In this document: one piece after another, positions 19,596 through 27,485 of the stretch
Layout of the letters: every line of letters begins with the position of its first letter
Position numbering within the stretch: the stretch's first letter is position 1
Origin: JAABQG01 sp963726365
Lineage (GTDB): Bacteria; Pseudomonadota; Gammaproteobacteria; Burkholderiales; Burkholderiaceae_C
NCBI GenBank assembly: GCA_963726365.1
Contig: CAVSCI010000021.1
Coordinates: 62,001-126,000 of the forward strand
Length of the DNA: 64,000 nucleotides
Direction of reading: 5' to 3'
Notes under the pieces: generated by a model
Databases searched by the model: none
The model's input: the letters and a program-made list of their open reading frames with translations, nothing else
Told to the model about the DNA's origin: nothing
Made by a program: the position numbers and the translations under genes

Positions 19596-19909
19596 CACAT
19601 GTGCCCCACTTCGTCGGGGATGTCGTAGAACGTCGGATGGCGGTAGATCTTGTCCGCGGCGGGTTCGAAGAACTCGCCCTTGTCACCCGGGTCGCTGGCG
19701 GCGATGGTCGCCGAGGGTACGACCCAGATGCTCACGCCTTCCTGGCGCCGCGTGTACACGTCACGGGCCATCTGCAATGCGTGCTGCGCGTCGCTGGCGT
19801 GCAGGCTGCCGCAGTGCTTGTGTTCCAGGCCCTGCTTGCTCCGGACGAAGACTTCCCAGAGCGGCCATTCTTTCAGCGCTGGGGCGGGGATGTTCGGGTT
19901 GCTGCTCAT
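19595..19909 (-). CDS. paaB: 1,2-phenylacetyl-CoA epoxidase, subunit PaaB
   Basis: A 104-residue small subunit of the PaaABCE epoxidase complex. The signature LWEVFVRSKQGLEHKHCGSLHA matches the family, as does the end YRHPTFYDIPDEVGHM. It overlaps paaA at its start (ATGA) and paaC at its end. The open frame extends far upstream inside paaA but has no support there. Confidence 0.95.
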   Translation of the reverse strand: MSSNPNIPAPALKEWPLWEVFVRSKQGLEHKHCGSLHASDAQHALQMARDVYTRRQEGVSIWVVPSATIAASDPGDKGEFFEPAADKIYRHPTFYDIPDEVGHM

Positions 19910-20937
19910 GCGGCCTCCTGGAGGGTGCGTTGTTGCTGTTTGCGGGCATGCGCCATGGCGGCGTCTCGAACCCACTGCCCGTCGTTGTGCGCCTTGACGC
20001 GGGTGGCAAGGCGCTCCTTGTTGCAGGGACCGCTGCCGTTCACGGTGGCCCAGAACTCGTCCCAGTCGATGGCGCCGTGGTCGTAGTGCTGGCGTTCCTC
20101 GTTCCACTTCAGGTCAGGATCGGGCAGCGTAACGCCGAGCACTTTCGCCTGCGGCACCGTGGCATCGATGAATTTCTGGCGCAGGTCGTCGTTGGAGATG
20201 CGCTTGATGCCCCAGCGCATCCCCTGGGCACTGTGCGGGCTGTCGTTATCGGGCGGGCCGAACATGGCCAGGCATTTCCACCAGAACCGGTTCACCGCGT
20301 CCTGCACCATGGCTCGCTGCTCGGCCGTGCCCCGCATCATCACCAACAACGCCTCATAGCCCTGGCGCTGGTGAAAGGACTCTTCCTTGCAGACCCGGAT
20401 CATGGCGCGGGCATAGGGGCCATAGCTGCAGCGGCACAGCGGGATCTGGTTCATGATGGCCGCGCCATCGACCAGCCAGCCCACCACGCCGACATCCGCC
20501 CAGTTCAGCGTCGGGTAATTGAAGATGGAGCTGTATTTGGCCTTGCCGCTGTGCAGTGCGTCGAGCATCTGGTCTCGGCTCGTGCCCAGGGTTTCGGCCG
20601 CGGAATAGAGGTACAGACCATGACCGCCTTCGTCCTGCACCTTGGCGATCAGGATGGCCTTGCGCTTCAGGCTCGGCGCTCGGCTGATCCAGTTGCCTTC
20701 GGGCAACATGCCGACGATCTCGCTGTGGGCGTGCTGGCTGATCTGGCGCACCAGCGTCTTCCGGTACGCCTCGGGCATCCAGTCCTTGGGCTCCACTTTT
20801 TCGTCTGCGTCGACTTTGGCATCAAACCGGGCTTGCAGCGCGGTTTCGGCTTCAGTGGGAGGGCGGGCAACCGCCTTGAGGCCGGCCGATTTGGTGTCGT
20901 CGGAGGTGTCCGGGACATTGAAGGATTGCGTGTACAT
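19906..20937 (-). CDS. paaA: 1,2-phenylacetyl-CoA epoxidase, catalytic subunit PaaA
   Basis: The diiron ferritin-like oxygenase that epoxidises the ring of phenylacetyl-CoA, the second step of aerobic phenylacetate breakdown. It has 343 residues. Iron-ligand helices are visible as AKVQDEGGHGLYLY and CKEESFHQRQGYEAL (ExxH pairs). A GGAG ribosome site precedes the ATG at 20,937. It is the first gene of the operon, behind the palindrome at 20,985. The ligase (paaK) and later pathway genes (paaG, paaZ) are not in the window. Confidence 0.96.
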   Translation of the reverse strand: MYTQSFNVPDTSDDTKSAGLKAVARPPTEAETALQARFDAKVDADEKVEPKDWMPEAYRKTLVRQISQHAHSEIVGMLPEGNWISRAPSLKRKAILIAKVQDEGGHGLYLYSAAETLGTSRDQMLDALHSGKAKYSSIFNYPTLNWADVGVVGWLVDGAAIMNQIPLCRCSYGPYARAMIRVCKEESFHQRQGYEALLVMMRGTAEQRAMVQDAVNRFWWKCLAMFGPPDNDSPHSAQGMRWGIKRISNDDLRQKFIDATVPQAKVLGVTLPDPDLKWNEERQHYDHGAIDWDEFWATVNGSGPCNKERLATRVKAHNDGQWVRDAAMAHARKQQQRTLQEAA

Positions 20938-20984
20938 GCCTTGTCTCCTTCGCCTGCAAACTGGGGCGAGGGAGGCAGTATATC

Positions 20985-21012
20985 AATTAGCCGACCGATC
21001 GGTCGGTTAATT
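20985..21012. promoter_or_regulatory. PaaR/TetR-type operator palindrome upstream of paaA
   Basis: A 28-base palindrome with only one mismatched pair, centred on CCGACCGATCGGTCGG and extended by AATTA and TAATT arms, 48 bases before the paaA start. TetR-family PaaR repressors of Burkholderiales recognise ACCGACCGATCGGTCGGT-like sites and release with phenylacetyl-CoA. No paaR gene lies in the window. Confidence 0.85.
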
Positions 21013-21049
21013 CGGGTTTGTCCTGATCCTGCACGCCCGACCGGTTGTC

Positions 21050-22018
21050 TCAACCGCCCGCTTCGAGGGTGGTGCCCTTGCCAGGACCGCGCCCGAGGAC
21101 CTGAAGCATGGTGGCCAGAGCGGGCTGCAGTGCGGCTTTCAGGGTGTGCGGCGGGTTGATGACAAACATGCCACTGGCACGCAGGCCCGGGCGCCGGCGT
21201 TCGCCGGGCACCGCCAGGGCAGGGGTGGGCGCCTCTTCGGACCCAATGGCCAGCGTGGCGTGCAGCCAGGGCTTGCCGGACTGCGTGGCCAGCGTTTTCA
21301 GGCGCCGCGGCAGATCGTGCGCTTCCGGTCGGGGGATGACCGGGTACCAGACCATGTAGGTGCCGGTGGCAAAGCGCTTCAGGCAATCCTGGATGCAGGC
21401 GCTGACCTGGGCGTAATCGGTCTTGAGTTCGTAACTGGGGTCGATCAGCACGAGGGCGCGCCGGTTGGGCGGCGGCAGGAAGGCCTTGAGACCCTCGAAT
21501 CCGTCCTGGCGGGCCACGGCAATCTGCCGGCCGGCCTTCAATTGGGCGATGTTGGCCGCCAGCACCTTGCTGTCGGTGGGGTGCATTTCGAACAGTTTGA
21601 GCTTGTCCCGTGCCTCGGTGCGCAACAGGCTGTGCATCACGAACGGCGAGCCCGGATAGACCTTGAGTCGCCCATCCGGATTCAAGCTGGCGATCAGGTC
21701 CAGGTAGTCTTTCAAGGCGGGTGCTTCCGATGCAGCGGCCGCTTCCGGCCCTTTGCCACCGGGTTTTGCGGGCTTGGGCTCCGGCGTCTTGCCGGGGGGC
21801 CGCAGGCTGGCCATGAGTTTGAAGATGCCTTCGCGTGCTTCGCCGGCGGTTTCGGTGAAGTCGCTGTCCAGGCGGTACAGGCCGGCACCTGCATGCGTGT
21901 CAATCAGCGTCAGGCCCGCTTCCTTTTGCGTCAGGTGCTTGAGCGTGGCAATCAACGCGGTATGTTTGAGCACGTCGGCGTGGTTGCCGGCGTGGAAGGC
22001 GTGACGGTAACTGAACAT
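21050..22018 (-). CDS. rlmJ: 23S rRNA (adenine(2030)-N6)-methyltransferase
   Basis: RlmJ methylates A2030 of 23S rRNA. The N-terminus MFSYRHAFHAGNHADVLKH is diagnostic, and DTHAGAGLY gives the SAM-binding loop. The protein has 322 residues against about 280 in E. coli. The extra length is a Pro/Lys/Gly-rich insert at about 75-100 and a second loop (GSEEAPTPALAVPGERRRPG) near 270. The catalytic motif reads DPSYE where N6-adenine methyltransferases usually have DPPY, so one conserved proline is replaced. Confidence 0.92.
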   Translation of the reverse strand: MFSYRHAFHAGNHADVLKHTALIATLKHLTQKEAGLTLIDTHAGAGLYRLDSDFTETAGEAREGIFKLMASLRPPGKTPEPKPAKPGGKGPEAAAASEAPALKDYLDLIASLNPDGRLKVYPGSPFVMHSLLRTEARDKLKLFEMHPTDSKVLAANIAQLKAGRQIAVARQDGFEGLKAFLPPPNRRALVLIDPSYELKTDYAQVSACIQDCLKRFATGTYMVWYPVIPRPEAHDLPRRLKTLATQSGKPWLHATLAIGSEEAPTPALAVPGERRRPGLRASGMFVINPPHTLKAALQPALATMLQVLGRGPGKGTTLEAGG

Positions 22019-22058
22019 GGCGGCATGGTAACCGGTCGGCCATGCACGCGGGCGATGC

Positions 22059-22088
22059 TTGCCAAGCGTGAAGGAAAATTCGTATAAT
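22059..22088 (+). promoter_or_regulatory. Sigma-70 promoter for rplM-rpsI
   Basis: TTGCCA, an 18-base spacer and TATAAT. This leaves a leader of about 160 bases before rplM, which may hold ribosomal-protein feedback structure. None was identified with confidence. Confidence 0.7.
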
Positions 22089-22253
22089 GCTCGGCTTCGC
22101 AGCGCATTGTGACTCCGCGGCGAAGCCTGTCATTCACGCAATGCAAACCTGTTTGCCGTGCGTGATCGGCAAAATTGCCACCTAAGAGGTTCTCAACAGA
22201 AGAACGCCGACCGTGGAAAAGAGTCCGCCAAACCAACTCAGTAGAGAAAACTC

Positions 22254-22697
22254 ATGAAAACGTTCAGCGCAAAACCCGCTGATGTGACGCACGAGTGGTT
22301 TGTGATTGACGCGACCGACAAGGTCCTCGGACGAGTAGCCAGCGAAGTTGCTCTCCGTTTGCGCGGCAAACACAAGGCCATTTATACGCCTCACGTCGAT
22401 ACCGGTGACTTCATCGTCATCATCAATGCAGCCCAGCTGCGTGTCACGGGGGCCAAGTCCCTTGACAAGGTGTACTACCGGCATTCGGGTTACCCCGGCG
22501 GTATCACAGCCACGAACTTCCGCGACATGCAAGCCAAGCATCCCGGCCGCGCGCTGGAAAAAGCCGTCAAGGGCATGCTGCCCAAGGGCCCGCTCGGCTA
22601 CGCGATGATCAAGAAACTGAAGGTCTACGGTGGCGCTGAGCACCCGCATTCCGCCCAACAGCCCAAAGTGCTGGAAATTGCAGGAGCCGCCAAATGA
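22254..22697 (+). CDS. rplM: 50S ribosomal protein L13
   Basis: L13 is an early-assembling 50S protein. The 147 residues begin MKTFSAKPADVTHEWFVIDA and contain the family core LGRVASEVALRLRGKHK and YRHSGYPGG. The stop overlaps the rpsI start by ATGA, the conserved rplM-rpsI pair. Confidence 0.98.
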   Translation: MKTFSAKPADVTHEWFVIDATDKVLGRVASEVALRLRGKHKAIYTPHVDTGDFIVIINAAQLRVTGAKSLDKVYYRHSGYPGGITATNFRDMQAKHPGRALEKAVKGMLPKGPLGYAMIKKLKVYGGAEHPHSAQQPKVLEIAGAAK

Positions 22698-23086
22698 TCG
22701 GTGAATGGAACAACGGAACCGGCCGTCGCAAATCCAGCGTCGCCCGCGTCTTCCTGAAAAAGGGCACCGGCAAGATCACGGTCAACGGCAAGGACATCCA
22801 GGACTATTTCGGTCGTGAAACGTCCATCATGATCGCCAAGCAGCCGCTGGTGCTGACCAACCATGTCGAAACTTTCGACATCCAGGTCAATGTCCACGGC
22901 GGTGGCGAATCCGGTCAGGCTGGCGCCACGCGCCACGGCATCACCCGTGCACTGATCGATTACGAAGCGACGCTGAAGCCCGCGCTGAGCCAGGCCGGTT
23001 TCGTGACGCGTGATGCGCGTGAAGTCGAACGGAAGAAGACCGGTCTGCACGGCGCGCGCCGCGCCAAGCAGTTCTCCAAGCGCTAA
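22694..23086 (+). CDS. rpsI: 30S ribosomal protein S9
   Basis: S9 reaches the ribosomal P site with its basic C-terminal tail, seen here as KKTGLHGARRAKQFSKR. It has 130 residues with the family start GTGRRKSSVARVFLKKGTGK. It is translationally coupled to rplM and followed by a terminator. Confidence 0.98.
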   Translation: MIGEWNNGTGRRKSSVARVFLKKGTGKITVNGKDIQDYFGRETSIMIAKQPLVLTNHVETFDIQVNVHGGGESGQAGATRHGITRALIDYEATLKPALSQAGFVTRDAREVERKKTGLHGARRAKQFSKR

Positions 23087-23105
23087 TCCGCTTTGCTGCG
23101 CCGAC

Positions 23106-23146
23106 AAAGCCGCCCGGGTTCACGCCCGGAGCGGCTTTTCTTTTTG
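23106..23146 (+). terminator. Rho-independent terminator after rpsI
   Basis: AAGCCGCCCGGG pairs with CCCGGAGCGGCTT across a short TTCACG loop and is followed by TTCTTTTT. Confidence 0.88.
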
Positions 23147-23177
23147 CGATACTCGCCTTTCACCGAGTCTTCAACAC

Positions 23178-23885
23178 ATGCGCTTCAAGTTGCTCCGTCG
23201 CCGGTTGACCATCAGCGCACCGCGCGTGGCCATACGCAGCGCCATGCCCTGGCCTGTTCGCTGGGTACTCGCAGCAATCGTGCTGGGATTTTGCGCCGCC
23301 ATTGCCTTGTGGGCTTTTGAGTTTGGCAAGGGCATCGCCGGACTCGATTCCGGTGCAAAAGAGGAGCTGGCTCGGTTGCGTGAGGAGGCGATCCGCCTCC
23401 GCGATGAACGGGACCGGGCCCAGTCGGTGGCCAACACCGCCGGCAGCCTGTTGACGACGGAGAAGTCGGCCCAGGAACGGCTGGTGGCCCAGATCAAGCG
23501 GATGGAGACTGAGAATAGGGAACTGCGCGACAATCTCGGCTTCTTTGAAAAGCTCCTTCCCACCGGAGTGGCCGATGGCATCAGTATTCGGGGCCTGCAG
23601 GCGGAGGTACTTTCCAGCGCTCAGATCAAGTGGCAGGTGCTGGTGATCGTGGCGGCGAAGAACGCACCCGAGTTCAACGGCAAGCTCGAAATCACTTTTG
23701 AGGGCTTGCAGAATGGAAAGCCCTGGTCGATGACTTTGCCCGGTGGCGCGCAGCCGCTGCAGGTGCGCCAGTACAAACGACTCGAAGGCGTCGTTGAACT
23801 GCCGGCCCAGTCCGTGGTAAAAACAGTCTCGGCCAAAGTGATTGAAGGCAGTACCACCCGTGCGGTGCAGATGGTCAAGCTCTAA
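23178..23885 (+). CDS. DUF6776-type membrane-anchored coiled-coil protein
   Basis: A 235-residue protein of unknown function. It has a basic N-terminus, one membrane segment at about 27-47 (WVLAAIVLGFCAAIALWAF), a coiled coil at roughly 58-120 (ELARLREEAIRLRDERDRA) and a periplasmic beta-rich domain. It matches what I recall of DUF6776, found beside bactofilin and erpA in Burkholderiales. This position, before a bactofilin and near an M23 peptidase and anmK, hints at a cell-envelope role. That is inference. Confidence 0.75.
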   Translation: MRFKLLRRRLTISAPRVAIRSAMPWPVRWVLAAIVLGFCAAIALWAFEFGKGIAGLDSGAKEELARLREEAIRLRDERDRAQSVANTAGSLLTTEKSAQERLVAQIKRMETENRELRDNLGFFEKLLPTGVADGISIRGLQAEVLSSAQIKWQVLVIVAAKNAPEFNGKLEITFEGLQNGKPWSMTLPGGAQPLQVRQYKRLEGVVELPAQSVVKTVSAKVIEGSTTRAVQMVKL

Positions 23886-23961
23886 GGCCTGTACCGCGCC
23901 CGGACCATGGCCACCTTTGTGAGAACTTGCGGAACAGCCCAAGCGCTCCACGATGTGAACT

Positions 23962-23977
23962 TTGCTCTGTCCCCAAC
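23962..23977. repeat. Fragment shared with the REP-like hairpin at 46,045
   Basis: TTGCTCTGTCCCCAAC here also occurs, reverse-complemented, at the edge of the palindrome at 46,045. It looks like half of a REP element left between the DUF6776 and bactofilin genes. Confidence 0.45.
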
Positions 23978-23992
23978 CATTCAGGAGATGCC

Positions 23993-24388
23993 ATGTTCGG
24001 GAAAAAGAAGCAGCCCCCCATCAAGAGCCTGATTGCCCATGGAAGTCGCATTGAGGGCAATTACATCTTTTCGGAAGGACTGCGCGTGGACGGCGAGGTC
24101 GTGGGGGACATCCGCGCCCACCCCGATCACCCCAGCATCCTGGTTATTTCGGAGTCCGCAACCGTGACCGGGGCCGTCCACGCCGATCATGTCATCGTCA
24201 ATGGCCGGGTCGTGGGGCCAGTGCATGCGACTGAACTGCTGGAGTTGCAGCCGAAGGCCCATATTGAAGGGGATGTCACCTACAAGGGACTTGAAATGCA
24301 CCAAGGCGCCCTGATCGCCGGTCAATTGCAGCCCCTGGTCGGTGCCGGCGAAAAACCCACACTGAAACTGGCGGCAATCAACGACTGA
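23993..24388 (+). CDS. Bactofilin (polymer-forming cytoskeletal protein)
   Basis: A 131-residue bactofilin. Short Gly/Val-rich beta-helix repeats run through IEGNYIFSEGLRVDGEVVGDI, ATVTGAVHADHVIVNGRVVGPV and AHIEGDVTYKGLEMHQGALI, with short unstructured ends. Bactofilins self-assemble without nucleotide into membrane-associated filaments and often recruit M23 peptidases or cell-wall enzymes. Here an M23 peptidase gene lies 1.6 kb away. The ATG follows an AGGAG site. Confidence 0.92.
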   Translation: MFGKKKQPPIKSLIAHGSRIEGNYIFSEGLRVDGEVVGDIRAHPDHPSILVISESATVTGAVHADHVIVNGRVVGPVHATELLELQPKAHIEGDVTYKGLEMHQGALIAGQLQPLVGAGEKPTLKLAAIND

Positions 24389-24445
24389 CTGAATTCCCGA
24401 GCAATTTGATGTAGTATTCCGCTAAACCTTCCATTGGAGCCCGCC

Positions 24446-24811
24446 ATGAGTGCCGTCGCCGAAAACGTCCAGACCGAAATGCCCGCCCCCATCCTGTTTA
24501 CCGACAGTGCCGCCGCCAAGGTGGCTGACCTGATCGCCGAGGAGGGAAATCCCGACCTGAAACTGCGCGTTTTCGTGCAGGGTGGTGGTTGCTCGGGGTT
24601 TCAGTACGGTTTTACCTTCGACGAAATCACCAATGAAGACGACACCACCATGACCAAGAACGGGGTGTCGCTGCTGATCGATGCCATGAGTTACCAGTAT
24701 CTCGTGGGCGCTGAAATCGACTACAAGGAAGATCTGCAGGGCGCGCAATTTGTGATCAAGAACCCGAATGCGACCACCACCTGCGGTTGCGGGTCGTCGT
24801 TTTCGACCTGA
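24446..24811 (+). CDS. erpA: Iron-sulfur cluster insertion protein ErpA
   Basis: An A-type carrier that delivers Fe-S clusters to apoproteins. It has 121 residues from MSAVAENVQT. The three cluster cysteines are C49 (GGGCSGF), C113 and C115 (CGCGSSF). The acidic insert NEDDTTM is typical of ErpA. A GGAG site precedes the start. The IscR-type regulation known in enterics cannot be judged from this sequence. Confidence 0.95.
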   Translation: MSAVAENVQTEMPAPILFTDSAAAKVADLIAEEGNPDLKLRVFVQGGGCSGFQYGFTFDEITNEDDTTMTKNGVSLLIDAMSYQYLVGAEIDYKEDLQGAQFVIKNPNATTTCGCGSSFST

Positions 24812-24844
24812 TCGACTGAACGGGGCTTCGCTCCGGCGCGATTT

Positions 24845-25972
24845 TCACCGGGGGTAGATCGCACCGAGCACGCGGGCACCCTGGGTGCCCGTGACGCTTT
24901 TGAGGCTCCCGGTTTCACGGTGTACCGTCTTGCGAGCCAGCCAGGCAAAGGCGGCCGCTTCCACCTGCAACGGTGGCAGGCCATGGTTCGCCGACGACGT
25001 CACCGCAACACGCGGCAGGGCTGACTGTAGGCGCTGCATCAGTGCGGTGTTCAGGGCGCCACCGCCACAGACGATCAGCTTCCGGCTATTGCCTGCATAC
25101 GTCTTCAGGTCAGTCGCACATGAAGCCGCCGTGAATTCAAGCAGTGTGGCCTGCACGTCCTGCGGCCTGGCATCGGCGAAACCCGCCAGCCGCTCTTGCA
25201 GCCAGACGGGGTTGAACAGATCGCGCCCGGTGCTTTTTGGCGGCGCGCGCTGAAGGTAAGGTTCGGAGAGGAAGGCTTCAAGCAGAGCCGGCACCAAGGT
25301 CCCGCCGGCGCCCCACTGACCGTCCTTGTCAAATGGCTGGCCCGTATGCCGCTGGCACCAATAGTCCATCAAGGCGTTGCCGGCGCCGCAGTCGAAGCCG
25401 ATCACCCCGCCATCGGCGCCCAGCACGCTCAGGTTCGAAATACCGCCCACATTCAACACGCAGAGGGTCTCGCCAAGGCGTCCGAATACCTCGCGGTGAA
25501 ACAGCGGGACCAGCGGTGCGCCCTGGCCGCCCGCCGCAACATCCCGACTGCGGAAATCGGCAGCTACGTCAATGCCCGTAAGTTCAGCCAGCAGGGCGGG
25601 GTTGTTGAGTTGCAGCGTGTATCCCGTGCCGTCGAACTCCTGGGGCCGATGGCGCACGGTCTGTCCATGCACGCCGATGGCCGTGATGCGGTTCGAAGTG
25701 AACCCCGCCTGCCCCAGCAGGGACGCGACAACGCCAGCGTAGACGCGCACCAGCGCATTTGCGGCCAGGGCGGCACGATGGAGCTCGTTGGCGCCTGGCG
25801 TGTTGAGGGCGAGCAGCTCAGACTTGAGCGCTGCAGGAAAAGGTGCGAAGGCATGCCCCTGAACCTCGGGATGGCCGGCGCCAAAGGCCAGCAATGCAGC
25901 GTCCGCGCCGTCCATCGAGGTGCCAGACATCAGCCCGACGTAGTACTCGACAGGCTCGCTCAACGGTGGCAC
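24845..25972 (-). CDS. anmK: Anhydro-N-acetylmuramic acid kinase
   Basis: AnmK phosphorylates and opens 1,6-anhydro-MurNAc released during cell-wall recycling. It has 375 residues. Motifs are GLMSGTSMDG at 13-22, GVHGQTVRH, NVGGISNLS and CGGGALN. The start is a GTG at 25,972, eleven bases after the M23 peptidase stop, so the two are probably cotranscribed. It converges on erpA. With the M23 peptidase it forms a small cell-wall turnover operon. Confidence 0.94.
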   Translation of the reverse strand: MPPLSEPVEYYVGLMSGTSMDGADAALLAFGAGHPEVQGHAFAPFPAALKSELLALNTPGANELHRAALAANALVRVYAGVVASLLGQAGFTSNRITAIGVHGQTVRHRPQEFDGTGYTLQLNNPALLAELTGIDVAADFRSRDVAAGGQGAPLVPLFHREVFGRLGETLCVLNVGGISNLSVLGADGGVIGFDCGAGNALMDYWCQRHTGQPFDKDGQWGAGGTLVPALLEAFLSEPYLQRAPPKSTGRDLFNPVWLQERLAGFADARPQDVQATLLEFTAASCATDLKTYAGNSRKLIVCGGGALNTALMQRLQSALPRVAVTSSANHGLPPLQVEAAAFAWLARKTVHRETGSLKSVTGTQGARVLGAIYPR

Positions 25973-25983
25973 ACGCTGCAGGG

Positions 25984-27342
25984 CTATTGGGCGCTGGCCT
26001 GGCGCATCGATTCCGCAGCGGCCAGATTGACGCGCATTCCGCCAGCGGCCTGGGCAAAGGCAGCCTTGGCCGCCGCAGAGACCGGGATGCTCTCGCTCTG
26101 TTGAGCGATGGTCACCGGATCCTGGTGCTTGCCGTTGACGCGGAACTCGAAATGCAGGTGCGGACCCGTCGCCCAGCCGGTTGAGCCCACGGCACCAACC
26201 TTGTCACCCTGGCTGACGCTCTGGCCTTTGCGCACGCCGATGCGGCTCAGGTGCGCGTAGACGGTTTCGTGATTGTTGCGGTGCTTGATGATGACGACAT
26301 TGCCAAACCCGTTCTGCACGCCGGCAAACTCGACCATGCCGTCGCCGACGCTGCGCACAGGCGTTCCGGTCGGTGCACCGTAGTCAACGCCAAGGTGGGC
26401 ACGCATGGTTTGCAGGATCGGGTGGATGCGCATGGCGAAGCCGCTGGTGACCCGTGAGAACTCCATGGGTGACGCCAGGTAGGCGCGGCGCAGGCTCTGT
26501 CCGTCCAAGTTGTAGTAGCCACCCTTCTGACCGGGTTCCTGGAACCACATGGCCTGGAAGGTCTTGCCGGCATTGACAAACTCGGTGCTCAAGACCCGGC
26601 CAGCGCGCAGCGGTTCGCCATCGGCTTCCAGCGTTTCGTAGACGATGGAGAACCGGTCGCCCTTGCGCAGCGCGCGGTGAAAGTCGATGGTGCCGGAAAA
26701 AACCTCGGCCACCTGGGTGGCGACAGCGTCAGGGATCCGCGCTTCATCGGTGGCGGCAAACAGCGAGGAACGGATGCTTCCGCCGGCCAGACGCGTGGAC
26801 GCCACGAGCGGCGCGACTTCCTGGCGCGAAACAAACCCCTGGGGTGTCTTCTCGATCACCAGGCGCTGGAAACTGGTGTCCGTGTCGGCGGTGATCCAGC
26901 GGGTGGTCAGTGTCAACAGCTCCTGGCGATCGCTGGCCTCGGCCGAAACAATGCGTCCGGTGCGGCCCAGAAGCGCCTGGCGGGCCGCGGAATTGTTTCG
27001 GATGAACGCGGCTGCCGCCGGATCCACCAGGCCCAACCGGCGCAGCAAGGATTCAGCGGTGTCGTTGGCGCGGGTGGAGTCGCTACGGAACAGCTTGAAG
27101 CTGTGAACGTCCAGCGCTTCGGTCTGGGCTTTCAGTGGCAGGGGTTGAACGGACTCCAGCACCTCGCGCACCGGAATCTGGCTGGCATCCGGCGCCAGGG
27201 AGGCTACGGCAAATGCAGCGCCGCCGCCGCTCAGGAGGATAGCGGCCAGAGCGAAAGTGATGTGCTTTGGGTGGCGGGCCAGGGCGCCGAGAAGCGAGTT
27301 TCCGATGAGAATCAGGCGGTTAATCAAAATGGGGTTTTCCAA
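25984..27342 (-). CDS. M23-family zinc metallopeptidase (MepM-like)
   Basis: Murein endopeptidase of the LytM/M23 class, 452 residues. A membrane anchor or signal lies at about 25-48 (HITFALAAILLSGGGAAFAV). A middle regulatory region resembles the MepM/OapA-like fold, and the C-terminal peptidase has the metal ligands in HLGVDYGAPTGTPV and the HLHFEF motif, with the partner histidine in TVYAHLSRIG. All LytM residues look intact, so the enzyme should be active. It is divergent from tyrS and upstream of anmK. The bactofilin nearby is a plausible partner by analogy with other bacteria. Confidence 0.92.
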   Translation of the reverse strand: MENPILINRLILIGNSLLGALARHPKHITFALAAILLSGGGAAFAVASLAPDASQIPVREVLESVQPLPLKAQTEALDVHSFKLFRSDSTRANDTAESLLRRLGLVDPAAAAFIRNNSAARQALLGRTGRIVSAEASDRQELLTLTTRWITADTDTSFQRLVIEKTPQGFVSRQEVAPLVASTRLAGGSIRSSLFAATDEARIPDAVATQVAEVFSGTIDFHRALRKGDRFSIVYETLEADGEPLRAGRVLSTEFVNAGKTFQAMWFQEPGQKGGYYNLDGQSLRRAYLASPMEFSRVTSGFAMRIHPILQTMRAHLGVDYGAPTGTPVRSVGDGMVEFAGVQNGFGNVVIIKHRNNHETVYAHLSRIGVRKGQSVSQGDKVGAVGSTGWATGPHLHFEFRVNGKHQDPVTIAQQSESIPVSAAAKAAFAQAAGGMRVNLAAAESMRQASAQ

Positions 27343-27443
27343 GCTTAATTCGGTTTGGTCGTTGGGGAGGCGGAACCGGTCCGCCTTGGGCGCGATGTCG
27401 CTCAGTCCTCGCCATCTAAAATCAGTCCCACACGAAACGGCCG

Positions 27444-27449
27444 ATTATA
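27444..27449 (-). promoter_or_regulatory. Possible -10 box for the M23 peptidase-anmK operon
   Basis: TATAAT on the minus strand in the 143-base divergent region before tyrS, about 100 bases from the peptidase start. The -35 is poor. Confidence 0.4.
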
Positions 27450-27485
27450 CCGGCGCAGACTTGCCCCATCTACGAAAAAACCCTT

